Below are positions 35,455-48,003 of a DNA stretch of 64,000 nucleotides, in pieces; the first letter of the stretch is position 1, and the number at the start of each line of letters is the position of its first letter. This stretch comes from Crocodylus rhombifer (Eukaryota > Chordata > Crocodylia > Crocodylidae). Below the pieces are notes generated by a model that saw only the letters and a list, made by a program, of their open reading frames with translations, was not told the DNA's origin and searched no databases. The DNA lies in contig JAVSML010000040.1 of NCBI GenBank assembly GCA_038503035.1, positions 434,001 to 498,000 of the forward strand, written 5' to 3'. A program made the translations under genes and the position numbers.

Positions 35455-36319
35455 GCTCATAGTATCATAGTAGCTAGAGTCGGAAGGGACCTAGGAAGAT
35501 CATCTAGTCCGACCCCCTGCCTTGGCAGGAAAGAGCACCGGGGTCAGATGACCCCAGCAAGGTGCTCATCTAACTTCCTTTTAAAAATCCCCAGGCTAGG
35601 AGCCTGCACCACTTCCCCTGGAAGCCGGTTCCAGGCCCTAGCTGCCCTGACTGTGAAGTAGCGCCTCCTAATATCTAATCTAAACTTACCCTCCGCCAGC
35701 TTGTGACCGTTATTCCTGGTCACTCCTGGCAGCGCACGGGGGAACAGGGACTCCCCCAATACCCACTGATCCCCCCTGACCAGTTTGTAGCAGGCCACAA
35801 GGTCCCCCCTTAACCTTCTCTTGTGGAGGCTAAACAGGTTCAGGTCCCGTAGCCTCTCCTCATAAGGCCTGCCCTGCTGACCCCTGATCATGCGAGTGGC
35901 CCTCCTCTGGACTCTTTCCATATCGTCCACATCCCTCTTGAAGTGTGGCGCCCAGAACTGGACGCAGTACTCCAGCTGCGGCCTGACCAGTGCCGCATAG
36001 AGGGGGAGGATCACCTCCGTGGACCTGCTCGAGATGCATCTGTGGATGCATGACAGGGTACGGTTGGCCTTCTTGACTGCCTCCCCACACTGCCGGCCCA
36101 TGTTCATCGTGGAGTCAATGACGACTCCAAGATCCTTTTCCGTCTCCGTGCTGGCAAGAGGGGAGTTCCCTAACCTGTAAGTGTGGTGACGGTTCTTCCT
36201 CCCCATGTGCAACACCTTGCACTTATCAGTGTTAAACCCCATCCTATTCTCATCCGCCCACCGTTGCAACCTGTCAAGGTCAGCTTGTAGCCTATTGCAC
36301 CCTTCTAGTGCACCCACAT
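35455..36319 (-). mobile_element. CR1 LINE 3' part, ended by assembly gap
   Basis: On the minus strand it runs from the gap at 36320 through the ORF2 C-terminus and 3' UTR to a 3' end with ATGATACTATGAG near 35465. The coding part is uninterrupted and the sequence is GC-rich with many CpG, so this copy is younger than its neighbours. The 3' unit (ATGATACT) differs from that of the copies at 27005 and 48931, showing a different subfamily. The 5' end is hidden by the gap. Confidence 0.9.
35544..36319 (-). pseudogene. CR1 ORF2 C-terminal part (open frame)
   Basis: About 255 codons are open to the gap. Seen in order: RLQRWADENRMGFNTDKCK, VLHMGRKN, KDLGVVIDSTMNMG, RPQLEYCVQFWAPH, RVQRRATRMIRGQQ, RRRYFTVRAARAWNRLP and a stop after KLDEHLAGVI. 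This is the thumb/C-terminal region that follows the F/Y-A-D-D motif, which itself lies in or beyond the gap. It cannot act alone because endonuclease and palm are not present here. Whether the full copy is intact cannot be told from this window. Confidence 0.9.
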
Positions 36320-36329
36320 NNNNNNNNNN
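36320..36329. other. Assembly gap (10 N)
   Basis: Ten N characters interrupt the CR1. The sequences on the two sides differ in base composition and apparent age, so the true missing length may be larger than ten bases. Confidence 0.95.
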
Positions 36330-36670
36330 CATCTTGGTGATTTGTTACTGTTTAGTCTGTCAATTTCCTCTATTGAAACCTCCATTTGGGACAGCTCTAT
36401 TGACTTGTCCCTAGAGAGGAGTGGATCTGGTAAGGGAATCTCCCTAACATCTTCACCATGAAGGCAGATGTAAAGAAAGCATTTAATTTTTCAGCAATGG
36501 CCCTGACATCCTTTAGCACCCTTTTTACACTCTGATCATCCAAAGGCCCAAGTGACTCCCTGGCATGTCTTCAGTTTCTAATATATTTAAAGAAATTGTT
36601 ATTATTATCATTTGTGTCTCTAGCAAGTTTCTCCTGAAATTCTCTTAGCTTGTGTTATAATTTGATTGGC
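36330..36670 (-). mobile_element. Older LINE (CR1/L2-like) reverse-transcriptase N-terminal fragment
   Basis: On the minus strand, with frame changes, are words of the type KLREFQEKLARD, NFFKYIRN, GPLDDQSVKRV and KLNAFFTSAF, then the start of a NSNKSP-like block that stops at the gap. In LINE ORF2 this region lies between endonuclease and palm. It is AT-rich and much more decayed than the CR1 across the gap, so it probably belongs to a different insertion. Confidence 0.65.
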
Positions 36671-36938
36671 CAGTGTTTATGCATTTTTATGATAACATGT
36701 TTATAATTAAGAGCCGCATGTAGAAGCAATCCATCTTTCTATTTTCCAAGTTGTACCAAAGTTTGAGTAATCAAGTTTAATATTTTAATCTTACTTTGTA
36801 AAGATCCATTTAATTGGAGTTCCTAGTATATTGTTCATGTATTAATACTTTCTACCTTGCCATTGTAGAACAGATAGTTTGATTCAAGGGACAGATCAGG
36901 GAAAAAATTTTCAAAAACACCTACTGAGTAGTCAAAAT
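36671..36938. other. Noncoding stretch
   Basis: No gene or repeat is recognised. The last eight bases are the left target duplication of the next element. Confidence 0.45.
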
Positions 36939-37175
36939 CAGAGGTTCTCAAACTGTGGTCCGTGAACCACCACTGGTCTGTAAGATCCATTCAGGTGGTT
37001 CAAAGAAAGTTGAGGAACAATCAAGAATATCTGTACTTGTAAGGTAAGACTACTGATATTAAAATATTAGTTGTGAGCTCTGATTTGTAGAACAAAAAAA
37101 AGTTTAGTAAGTGGTCTACCGAGACCCTCAGCAATTTTCTAGTGATCCATGAAAAAAAATGTTTGAGAACCAATG
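36939..37175. mobile_element. Nonautonomous hAT-Charlie element
   Basis: The 237-bp element begins CAGAGGTTCTCAAACTGTGG, a classical hAT-Charlie terminus, and ends TTTGAGAACCAATG. Flanks GTCAAAAT (36931-36938) and GTCTAAAT (37176-37183) form an 8-bp duplication with one mismatch. No coding capacity. Confidence 0.88.
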
Positions 37176-37183
37176 GTCTAAAT

Positions 37184-39736
37184 GTCTTTGAGAACCATTA
37201 GGACTTAGAGTCTTAAGCATGCAAGTCACTTTTGAAAATAGAACTTAGGTGCTTTTGAAAATTTCTCCCATCACTATTCCTCTGCAATCCCAGGACCCAA
37301 ATACACACTCTCTCTCTGGAGTTTAGGAACATTTCAGATTCAGGGCCAAGTCCTGTTTGGTTATAAAGGCACAAACAGAAGACTCAGGTAGAGCTCACTC
37401 AAACCTCTGACTTCCTGGCTGAGTGCTATATAGGGAAGAAACTGGATTGCACCCAGTTAGGTACTTACCTTCAGAAGCAAGATTTGGTCTAGCAACTCTC
37501 AAGTGGACAGAGAAACCAATTATTCAGGCGAGTCAGGTACTTAAGCTCCTGAGATGGTAGGAGTACAGACACACCCATGCTTAGTTTTCTTATGGGCTAC
37601 CTCTGGACATGTCCATGTTTTCTGAATTCTTTGGATGCACCTACCTCTCCCAATTTTCTGGCATTTAAACTTGATCAAATTGGATCACTCCACAGAGGAA
37701 GCTCTACCTCCTTATTTTGACTGGGGATCTTCAATACCTAAATCCAGCTAAATTGAGTCATTTCTTTGGGATGAGTTGCCTAAAGTCAGGCTTTAGAATA
37801 CCAAAATATTGATACCTCCAAGACCAAACCTAACTTTGTCCTGAGACCCCAGTCCCACAAATAGAGCCTTGCAAGTGTAGATCAGCCTGCAGGATAAGAA
37901 CCTATTTCAAAAGTAGAATAATAGACACCTAATAATTTTAACACATGAAAGAATGGAGGCCTTGGGGATTAAAGATGTTTTTAGCCAGAACCTATTGGAG
38001 GTTCAGTTATTTAGAGAAATGTTTCAGGTCATGTTTCAATGATACTGTATGTACAACAGCTTGAAATCTACAGGAGATGGGAAATTTAAAAGTAGTCTGA
38101 GGTTTTATTACTTTTCAACTTAGAAAGATATATTTAAGCCATCTTTAAAAACAAAAAAAGTGAACAGAACCACTTCTCGATGTGGCCTCTTTCCCATCAC
38201 ATTCAGAGCGCAATAGGCAAACCATTGTGTAGGAGCAAAAAGCTCAAAATTTGACTTCAGCTGCTTATCTGAGAATTCCTGATATAAAGCCAGGGGAGCC
38301 AGCTTCTACCCCACCCTCTTCAACATAGCACATGTGCTGTGTGAAGAATGGGTGTATGTTGAGGGCACAGCTGCTCTCTTTATGCTGGGCCCAAAGCAGC
38401 TGCAGTTTGTGAAGGGGGGCGGAGGAGGGAGGGAGGGAGGAAGGTGTGCTTGAAAGCTATTGCTGATCAGATCTGTCCCATAATTAGTTAACAGCCCTGG
38501 AAAAGATGGTGGTAGGAGCAAGAATAAAACATTATAGAGAACGGGTACAATACGAGATTCCTACCTTTGGCCAAATGTTGGCAAGAAGCCACAGTCCTAC
38601 ACCTCATGAGCATGCAGCAGTCCCATTGATGAAAGTTCTATGTCCACAGCCCATTCATCCTATGGGGCACTTATCCATCTGTTATAAATGCAGGTATTTT
38701 TATACTTGTAGCACTAAAGTGATTAGGCAGGTATCTATGCTTAAAATATATTTTTAAAATGTCTCAAGGTGTGATGATACAGTTAACATGACTGCACTGC
38801 GAAGCGGATATGAAAGAAACATTGAAAACGCCTCTCAGTTCTGTAGGTCCCCTGTGTCCTATAGTTAGGGGAACATGTTCTGGCATTGTGTCAATGCCCC
38901 TCACTGAAAAATGAGAGGTAGAATAAAATTAGCTTCATCTAAGTCCAATGCAACTTTCATAGCTATTAAATTAGCAGCTCACCATTTCCATCTTCCAGAT
39001 AGAGGACTGAGTTTAGGATTTTGGTTACAGTCAAACTGTAAAAACTGTAAAATTTAATTAAAACGGTTCTAAACTGTTCTTACACTGATGTAGTTTAACC
39101 TGATTAGGAACCAAGTGAAAGTAAACTGATATAAGTACAATTCTGGCCATGCATGCTTCTACTGGATTAGTTTTAAAACAGTATACCTTTAGTTAAACAA
39201 GTACAATTTTCAAAACAAGATCTTGTGCAACAGTTTCTGTATTATAGACTATAGGCACCAAAGTAGCAGCAACAGGATTTCTGGAAGGCCTTCTTCTCTT
39301 GTACTTGTACAAGTACTCCAGTAGCCAGAAGGTATTAATTAGCAATGTCCAGAAAACAGGTTCTTTTTTTAATCATGGAAAATTTGAAAGCAAGAAGATT
39401 AACATTCTTTTTATTTAGATTTTCCCATAGAAAAAGTAAAAATAGAACTGAAAATATCTTTCCTGCCCCCCCTACCCCTCTAGGTAAGGTAATTGTCAGG
39501 ATTCTAGTTTTCTAGTAGAGAAGAAATTAAACCAGATTGAAATGAACAGACACTAAAATTCCTAAAAATATTGGTTTAGCAGAAACCATTTTTTTTTAAT
39601 TGAAGAAAGTAGTACTCAAAAAAATAGTTCAGGATTCAGTATGGTATTGTTCCATTAGTGGAAGTGCTTCTTAAACAACCCAAACCTGTTTTCTTAGCTT
39701 CGGCTTAGAAAAGAAATCCCAACGATGTGTCTGTAT
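37184..39736. other. Unique noncoding stretch
   Basis: No gene is seen. A GGAGGGAGGGAGG tract lies at about 38420-38442. The remainder is AT-rich. Confidence 0.5.
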
Positions 39737-40640
39737 TCTAATATTATAAAAGCCTAAGTCTGTCTGTCTGTCTGTCCATAAGCTTTATTTCTGCTCTGAT
39801 TGGTTGACAAACAGCCAATCAGAGTGGAAACAAGCACTCAAACAGGGCAGTGGAGCACCGCTATGATCATGGGGACACAGGGGACGGAGGGGGTGGGGCA
39901 AAGCCAGCATAGCTGGCCCTGTGTCCCGCCCTGCTCCCTGGAGGCGGGGGCAATAGAGTACATGGAATGGGGCGGGGGGCAAGGCCAGCAGCACTGACCT
40001 CACCTCCCCTGCCCTGTTCCCTGCAGGTGGCAACAATGGAGCGGGGGGGCGAGGCCACCAGAGGTGGCCTCACCCCCCCATACTCTTGCAGGTGATGGCA
40101 GTGGTGGCGTGGGGGGGAGCAGGGTCAGGACACCATGGCGGGGTGAGGCCACTGGCTCTAGCCTTAGCTCATCCTTCCCCACTCTGTCATCGCTACCTGC
40201 AGGGCCAAGGTGGTGGTGGTAGGGGGAGGAGCAGGCCTGATGTGGATTGGGGGAATAGCAGGACAGCCACAGTGGTGGGGGGGAGGGGAGGGGAGAGGAG
40301 GGGAGAAATGGGCCTGGGTCTGATGCAGGCCGGGAGGAGGACCCCTCCTCCCTGTTGGCTCCGAGCCTGCTCCTCCCATTTCCCCGCCACTGCTGGGATG
40401 GCCTGGGCCCACTGCTCCCCCTGCTGCGGCAGCCCAGCTTGGGCCTGGTCCTCCCCCACATTGGGCCCAGGCCCATTCCTCCCCCCCGCCCCCCTGCCAC
40501 TGTGGCAGGGAGTGGGGAAGCAGGCCTGGACCACAAGCAGCAGGAGGTAAAAGGGGAGCAGGCCCAGATGGAGTGGACATGGGGCTCCATCTCACATGCT
40601 CCCCCTTACCCCCCATCATTTCTGTTGGGCAATTGGCTAG
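39737..40640 (+). mobile_element. Helitron-like element (copy 1) with GC-rich cargo
   Basis: The 5' end TCTAATATTATAAAAGCC is followed by TCTG x4 and TCCATAA; the 3' end is GGCAATTGGCTAG. Both ends are shared with 63316-63535, while the interiors differ, which defines the boundaries. TC...CTAG ends fit Helitrons. There is no target duplication, and the base on each side is T. A hairpin CTCTGATTGG/CCAATCAGAG lies at 39794-39824. The interior (39840-40600) is GC-rich low-complexity DNA, possibly captured; no Rep/helicase motif is seen. Confidence 0.75.
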
Positions 40641-40992
40641 TTCATAATAGAATAGGTTTTTCAACCTTTTTCTGTCAAAGCCCTATTGATTAAAAATGAT
40701 ATTACAATTTCCAGGAATATCATTTCCTTTCCTGACAAAAATAGGGGTTTTGGTGAAAAGTCCAAGTTTTTTTTATTTCTGTGTGCGAGATTAGGCAAAG
40801 GTCTGATTTCTGTTAGCTGAAAAAATTGTTGGAAATGCCTCTTCATTGTATTAAAGGAATTCTAATTTTTGTGCTTAATAATTTCTCTCTCTGCTGTGGA
40901 CTAGGCTCCCTACATAGCCCTCATGGTATGGTGGTCATAGGATTTCCAGTATGCAACCTGGCAGTTCAAGAGTAGGATCATATTGCATCATA
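40641..40992. other. Noncoding stretch
   Basis: I see nothing recognisable. AT-rich, no frame of interest. Confidence 0.45.
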
Positions 40993-41693
40993 GGGCATGT
41001 ATAGATTAAATGAGGTCCCTAAATTGAAGCAGTGGGTTTTTAAAAATACCACTTAAATTTAGGGTGAAGTAAACCTCTGTGTCTCGTACACCCGTGTTTT
41101 ACCTGCTTCTCTAGCAGTGGGGAGGGGAGGGCAATCTGCCGGTGGGTAGAGTAGTCCTTGGGCTGCAGCCATATTGCATCATAGGGAGAGGAGTTAGTAG
41201 TCCCCTCTGGAGCAGCAGTGCCCCCCCCCCCGAGGTTACACCCACCCGAAGGCACCCAGGTCAGGCAGTCTTGGGGGGCACTGCAGCCATGGAGGGGAGG
41301 ACTGGATCCCTGAATAGCTTGTGCAGGCAGGCAGGCTTCACGAGGGGAAAAAAACAGATCAGGCTCACTGCTTTTTTTTTTTTGATTCAGTGGAGCCTGC
41401 CTTCTTGGGCTGCTGCCAGGCTGCCTGCACAGTGCCTGAGCCGCATAGAACCCAGTTCTTTGCTTCACAACTGTAGGACAGCAAACTTAAAACTCCTCAG
41501 AGGTGTTTTAGTTTGCTGCACCACAAAGTCTTTTAAGGCGCATTGTGCTGCCAAATGTGCTACTGTAGCTGGAATTTATGCGCACTACACTGCCGCCACG
41601 TACAAACACCAACACCATTAAAGCAGGGCAAAAGCATATAACCCATTTTAAGGTGTCATGCACACATGCCCCTCGTTTCATGTACACACACCC
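40993..41693 (+). mobile_element. Nonautonomous TIR element, family Z (copy 1)
   Basis: The left end GGGCATGTATAGATTAAATGAGG and the reverse complement of the right end, GGGTGTGTGTACATGAAACGAGG, match at about 16 of 23 positions. Both flanking arms recur in inverse orientation at 52002-52290: the string with CAAACACCAACACCA and GTCATG(C/A)ACACATGCC, and the string CTAAATTGAA(G/A)CAGTGG. The middle (41090-41470) is GC-rich and unique to this copy. Superfamily unassigned. Confidence 0.65.
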
Positions 41694-44600
41694 ATGTGAA
41701 AAAGAGGGCATGAAGTATCAGAGGCATTTCCAAATGAAAACGTTTGGGTTTATATATTTGCTATAAAGTAAACATTTTCCTTGGAAAATGATGATGAAAT
41801 GATTGTTTTTCACCTTCCCTATTATTTCCACAGAAAAATATTCGGATTTTCAGTCAGTCATCCTCGTTTACCATTTTTTCAGATATATCAAAACAAACAT
41901 AACTGGAATATTAGAATTCAGGGTAGCACAGTAATTTAGAGTTACATGTCTATCAGTGAGTTATTTAGGCAAAAAACTTGTCTTTAACTTCAGTCTGCAT
42001 TTCAATAAATGAATATCTGAATTAGGTCAGAGAAGAGTATGTTTAGATCTAGGTTAATGGAATTAATAAACTAAATTATTTAAGTATTTTATGAGCACTA
42101 CAAGAACATTAACATATTGGTAATGTATCATGTACACAAACCTTGTAAAAGGTTATTTTCTATTAAGCAGGCCAAAAATGGATGCATTTTCATAGACAGT
42201 TCTGAATACTGATTTTTTTAACCTCTTACAGAACTTACCTATACACAGGAAAGTTTTAAATGAAAACCTGGGCAATTGGTTACTTTATTAAATTTCCAAT
42301 TTTTAAATAATTTTCAGAGCTTTTCTAGATAAAGCATAAGTCATAGATTTTTGTTACTGTGGGCTATAATACAATCCATTGGGATTCATTTCTGGGTTAA
42401 GTGGAATTTTGTTTTTAAATTATTAGGTATTTACTACTCTACTTTTAGAATACTTCTATAATATTCACTGATGATAATATGGCTATCTGGGAAAAGGATT
42501 CTTAGTGACTGATACACAATCAAAGACTTTGCTAAAGTAATCATTTAAAAAATAAAGAATTGCACAGATGGAATTTTAAAAATTGTAGAAGTCACAAATT
42601 TAAATAGAGAGGAAAGAAGAAAGTTAAAGAATCGATTCCCAAAATGGGAAGTAGCTACAAGAGTACAAGGATTATATACAAGAAAGTTTGACTTTCTGCC
42701 TCCTGTTCATCATTCTTTCATTCTTCCAAAGCAACATCTTCAGAATACAGCTGAAGCAGGCTTTAGGTGGAGCACAGACCTAGGCCTGACCTTTGCACAT
42801 GAGGGCAAATCAGCAACACTGCAACAGCACAAAGCACAGTTCTGTCAAATTTCCATGGGCCATAGGTGACTAGAGGAGATGGAGCCCAATAAGCAGGGGT
42901 ACACTGGAGCTCCTACCTGACACTACTGGGGAGTTATGGTGCATATCTCCTTTGAAAATGTGGACTTGGACCCTCAGTACACACAAATGAATGCAGTGTC
43001 TTTGTCTTCACTGCAGAGATTTGCCAACCTAGACTTACTGAGGATCCAGCTAATGTTGCACCCACCTTGTGACAAAAATGTCTGAACTTCTCACTTCTCA
43101 CTTCAAAAGTTCCATGGGCTCATTTACTTTCTGCCCTCGACTTCCCCGTACTCCAAGGTGCCTGGTTTGTGCTACATCCTGTTAATTCCCTTTTCTCTTT
43201 GTTATGCCTAATTATATAGTTGTCAATCTCACAACACACAAAAGAGGGAAATTTGAAAACATTCTGGGATTTGTATTCTACAGTTGAATGAACTGTTATT
43301 TTTCCTATTGCAAGAGAGACAGTTTTAAATGAACTTTTCACAGGCAAAAAATGGGTGAGTCTTTAACAAAAAAGAAAAGAACTGACAGGTATATAATTAT
43401 TTTAGTGAATTTACTTTGTGTTATTTTCTTTCCTTACTGTCAGCCTCTCCGCAACCTGTTTTTTTTTTTTAACTTTTTAGTTCAGGACCCCCTTTTATTA
43501 TGGGAGCTGACAGAACAGAACAGAAAAACTACTTTATATTGGCCTCTTTCCTTCAGCCAATTTTAGGATTTATCCCTGAATTGGAAGGGAGCTGAATGTT
43601 CTTCAGAATCTCAGAAGTCTTCTCTGTCACCAATATTAAGACAGTGGAAAGCTACATGGAGAACTTCCTATAACCAGGATTACTAAGTATGGACTATATG
43701 TTTGTGAGCAGAACTGTATCAGGAGGTGAAAGAAACTAGCAAACATGCAGCAATCTAACGTAAATAAACTGTTACCATTTCTGGGGAAGTGGAAGAGAAA
43801 CTGAAGAAAGAAACCTGCATTTACCTGTTCTTTTCTACTACTGTGTGTGATCCATGTGAATGTTAAGCCATTGTACACTACTATGATTAATATAATTTGA
43901 ATGAGGAGAAAATTATTATAAAAGTATTTAAGAAGGTCTGTTCAAAACAAACCATAAACAGATTGTAATCTTTCTGGCTAGGCACAGGCTTTCAAAAAGC
44001 CTGAAGAAGAATCAATCTAAGTTATATGGTTTTCTGTAAGTAGCATAGTTTAGATAAGTAGTGAATAGAGCACCCATTCAGCCTTTGGTGGGGAGGCAGG
44101 TCAAATCTTAAACCAGGCTCCACCACTTTTAAACCAGTCTATATGTGCCAAACTTCTGTTATGGGTATAAACCAGTTTCTGATCACTTATACTAGTAAAA
44201 ATGTAATGTTGGTACCTAATGTTGGCCTCTAAATATCCAATGTGACCAATAGCTAATGGGTGTGGTTCTAAAAAGGGTAGATGCTCCACATTAAGAAGAG
44301 AGATTGTTTAACCAAATGTTACAAAGTCAACCTCTTTGCAATCCCGAAGACCCAGAACACAGAACATTGCCTGCAACTATAGCAACTGGTTCCAAAGCAA
44401 AGGATCTTTGTTTCATGTAAACATAAATACAGTTAGTGGTAGGTAATTACACCAGCTGAAGGACAGCACAAGTGCAGAAAAGTTATTCTTAATACAGCCT
44501 AGTTCGTAGAAGAAACAACAAATCAGAGGAGCAGGGGAACAACCTCAGCAGTCTGAACGTACAGAAGGGATAACAATAATGCTATGTATGTCCCCCCTAA

Positions 44601-45309
44601 CCGTGCTTCATATTACAGAGTAGATAATGGGATGCTATTTCTACTAAGCTTGGATAGTCACAAGTTGCTTCTTAGTTGGGTATGTTAGCCATGTGGAACT
44701 CCATGCTTCTATACCTAGATTTCCTTTAGTACCAAAGCTAGCATGTTTAAAACCATATCCTAGCACTACACAGCAGTCTGCAGCAGTAGCATAATGTAGC
44801 ATGGGTGGGCAGGGCACTATCTAATGGGATGGACTCCAAAAGGATTGGGAGCGGGCACCTCACCCTTCAATTCCCAACTCCACCAGAATGGAGGGCTTCA
44901 GGAAGCAGCTGGTGCAAACAGCATATGTAATTGAGCACAAGGAATCACAGTTTTGTTTAGCAATAGAGTTTGCAGGCAGGGGGGAGAATTGACCCCTATT
45001 TTTTTGCCACTTAAGTCATTTTTTTTTTCCTTTTTGACATGGGCTTTGGTAGGCAAAATGAGGTAAAGGTACCCCCTCCCCTTGTATCAGCTGTGAACTC
45101 CACTGCCAATCTAGAAAACTAGAATTCCCAGAACACTGTGCACTCAACGACTCACAGTGCTTGGTGGTACTCTTACATCCTGCCTCATGCTGAAGCCATC
45201 CAGGAGACAGGGAAGGATGAGCAAGCACTATACCAGGAATAGTCTGTGGATATTACATCTCCGGTTTCTGTTGAAATAGACATTAATACTCCTTTCCATT
45301 TGGTATGTG
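41694..45309. other. Unique AT-rich noncoding stretch
   Basis: No gene, microsatellite or named repeat is seen over 3.6 kb. 41760-42640 is particularly AT-rich. Poly-T runs lie near 43459 and 45019. Confidence 0.5.
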
Positions 45310-46280
45310 TAATAGCGAACCCTCACCCCTGGGATTATTGAGATATGGCTGGGGGACAGGTAGGACCCTCGAGGCCCTTTAAGAGGAGAGTCTTTATGGC
45401 TTGGAGAGGGGGAACTGTGAGCAGAGACAATATAGGGAAAGAAGACAGGGTTTCCATGTTCACCAGTGGCCCTGTGGCAGAGGTAGCAAAGTCAAGCAAG
45501 GCAGAAACCCCAGTGACAGAACATGGGGTATGTATAGTGTGATAGGGCAAAGTGACTGGAAGGGCTGGGGCTTAGGAATAGTATCAAAGTATCATAGTGC
45601 TTAGGGTCAGAAGGGACCTAAACAGATCATCAGGTCTGACCCTCTGCCCTGGGCAAACTCCAGGTTCTGAGTCCAGAGAGGCCAAGGGGGCCAGAGCCCA
45701 TGTCCTGAAATATTAGATGGGGAGCAGGATAAAGGCGGAGGGAGCCAGAGCCTTTGACCCAAAGGTGAGACAGGAGGGCTAAAGGCTGAGAGCCAGAGCT
45801 TGAGGCTTGAGAGAGTGAAGCACACCTGAGGAGAGGCTGGAACTGAGAAGCCAGGCCAGAGCCAGTGGGCTGAGGTTCAGAAGTTCCCAGCTAAAGCAAG
45901 TAGTAGGCCAAATCCAAGAGTATTTAGGCCTGTACAACCTGGTGTCTGGATTGAGAGTAATATCTACAAGGCATGGGCATGACTGATCAGTAATAGCTAC
46001 AAGGCATAGGAGCAGACCACGAATACAGCCCATAACATGCCTGGTGCCCTAAGGCCACAGTTAGGCCAGAAGGGCCACAGCATAGTGTCTGAGGGACAAA
46101 ATAACAGGGGTCTGGACTCAGTCTGGGGACCCTGGGGCAGCTTCCCAAACTCTATGAGCAACATCAAGGTATGGCAGAAAAAAGAACAAAGGAGGGTACA
46201 CCAAGAAGCTTGAATGGGAAGGAGTCACATCCCCACCAGGGGAGGCGTCACAGCCATTCCTGTGGCCTGGGTCCTATTAT
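45310..46280. repeat. G/A-rich repeat of unknown family, with CR1 tail inside
   Basis: About 1 kb is purine-rich with recurring GCCAGAGCC, GGCTGAG and GGGGCAG words and a CACCAGGGGAGGCGTCACAG string near the right edge. The style recalls noncoding LTR or 3' regions of reptilian retroelements, but I cannot place it. No coding sense is found. Confidence 0.35.
45588..45660 (-). mobile_element. CR1 3'-end fragment
   Basis: AGTATCATAGTGCTTAGGGT, CAGAAGGGACCTA, AGATCATC and GTCTGACC correspond to the 3' UTR end seen at 35463-35520 (same ATGATACT 3' unit). Only about 70 bp remain; the element is truncated. Confidence 0.8.
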
Positions 46281-48003
46281 AGTATGGAAAAGAGCCTTAA
46301 AGTGGGTATAAATCACATTTGTACTTATGGTCCTTTTAGATTCCCACAGTGATACAGAGGGACCTATCATTTGAAATTAGGCCCCAGTTTACCTTTTGTC
46401 ATCTCATGATGACATAGAGTTTCTTACAACAGTGCTCTTCTGTTTGCCTTGCAAAGACATGCAGATTCAATTCTGTATCCTCAGTTTCAAAAGGAGGACA
46501 GTCATTTCTTTGACAGCTGCTCATTTCTCCCCAAAGTGTTTATTTCTTGAAAGCCCACTCTTAAATCTTAGATTTGTTACTATTTAAAACACCGGGCTTG
46601 TATTTGTTGTGGGATTTAAGGATAGGTAGATAGATAGTTTGTTTAAAGCCATTTTCACTTACACGAACATCTGTAAATAAAGAATAATTCTGTAAAAGAA
46701 CTGTCATATAGAAGCGTCCATTGAGCTTTTCCAGATCACAAGAAAAGAACCTTTCTGAGAAATAAGGAACAAAGACTTTAAGAAATATAAACAGTCTTGA
46801 GACTGACTCAGAGAGATAAATCTATTCTATTTTGTCAGTTCTACTGAGATTATAATACTCTGAATTGAATTTGGTCCAGCACTGAAAGACTTTGGGTACT
46901 GGGTGAGCTTGGGGCTTGGGTCCTAACTCTCTGCACGCATACAGAAGAAGGGACCAAACCATGTTGGACATAGACTATAATACTCCTGCTGTGCAATCAA
47001 ACCCTCTCTAACCAACGGAAAACAGGTATGTAACCACTTTTGACTTGAGCAGTTTGCCAAAATTAAAAGTCTTTCAGGTTAGAGGAGAAATTGGTAATGG
47101 GGTCAGGTATTTTTGATGCTATCCTATTTAATTACAATAATTAAATCAGTCCTTGATTTTTCTGACCACAGAAAGTTTCAAACTACCTGAGACCATTTCC
47201 ATGCTCAGACCTCCAAAGCAGTTGCAGTCAAAACTCTGACTCCAAACCCTCACTTTCCACGTTTCTCCCCATGTCATGTACCGGTGTTGTTTAAGCTGGG
47301 TTTAAACTTACTTCTCTCCCTCTTCTGTATGGTTTCTTCCCAACTAGCCACACTCCCATTCCACAAAATTACAACGAAAGCCCCACTACAATTTACTATT
47401 GCCTGGAAGAAATATGCTAAAATGTTGACTGTTAAGGGAATAAGACTAGAAAGGAAAAACAGCTGAACTCAGGTTTGTGTACTATGTAGGCTGAACAGTT
47501 TCAATTTTAAATCCCTGAAAATAAGCCTTGTCAAATCTCACCTAGTTTGTTATAAAATAAAACAAGAGACTGCAAACTGAGCCTGCCTGGCTTTTAGGTC
47601 CCTTGCATTTTATAGTTTCCCTCCTAGTGGGCAAGAAATCTAGGGCTTATGTTGAAACCCACAGCCTCTTGTACCAAAGCAAAGGTGCTTGTTCAGGGGA
47701 AATACAAATGTTCTGAGGCTTTTGAGCTCTTTCTATGGCTCTGCCACTTGGCTGGAAATTGTTCCTTGATTTCTACTGACACAATGGGTAGAGGGCCTTG
47801 TGGATTCACTTGTGGCCATTTCCAGTCACTTCCATTCAGGGAGAACCTGTATCTAGTTTGGCCTGACTACCCACCAAGATCTGTCCGGGCTTTGTCTTTG
47901 AAGCACAGATATTGTTGCCCTATAGGTAATTCACCAGTGTAGGGGGCCTTATGTAGCACTTTCCATCAGCAGATCACAAAGCACTATATCAAGGAGGTAA
48001 AAT
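46281..48003. other. Unique noncoding stretch
   Basis: No gene or repeat is recognised. Confidence 0.45.

Noticed and set aside
39755..39775. TCTG array as an independent microsatellite
   Set aside because: The same array sits at the same position in the second Helitron-like copy, so it is part of the element.
40000..40664. Several overlapping frames of 110-196 codons
   Set aside because: GC-rich low-complexity interior of the Helitron-like element; all frames stay open because stop codons are rare in such DNA.
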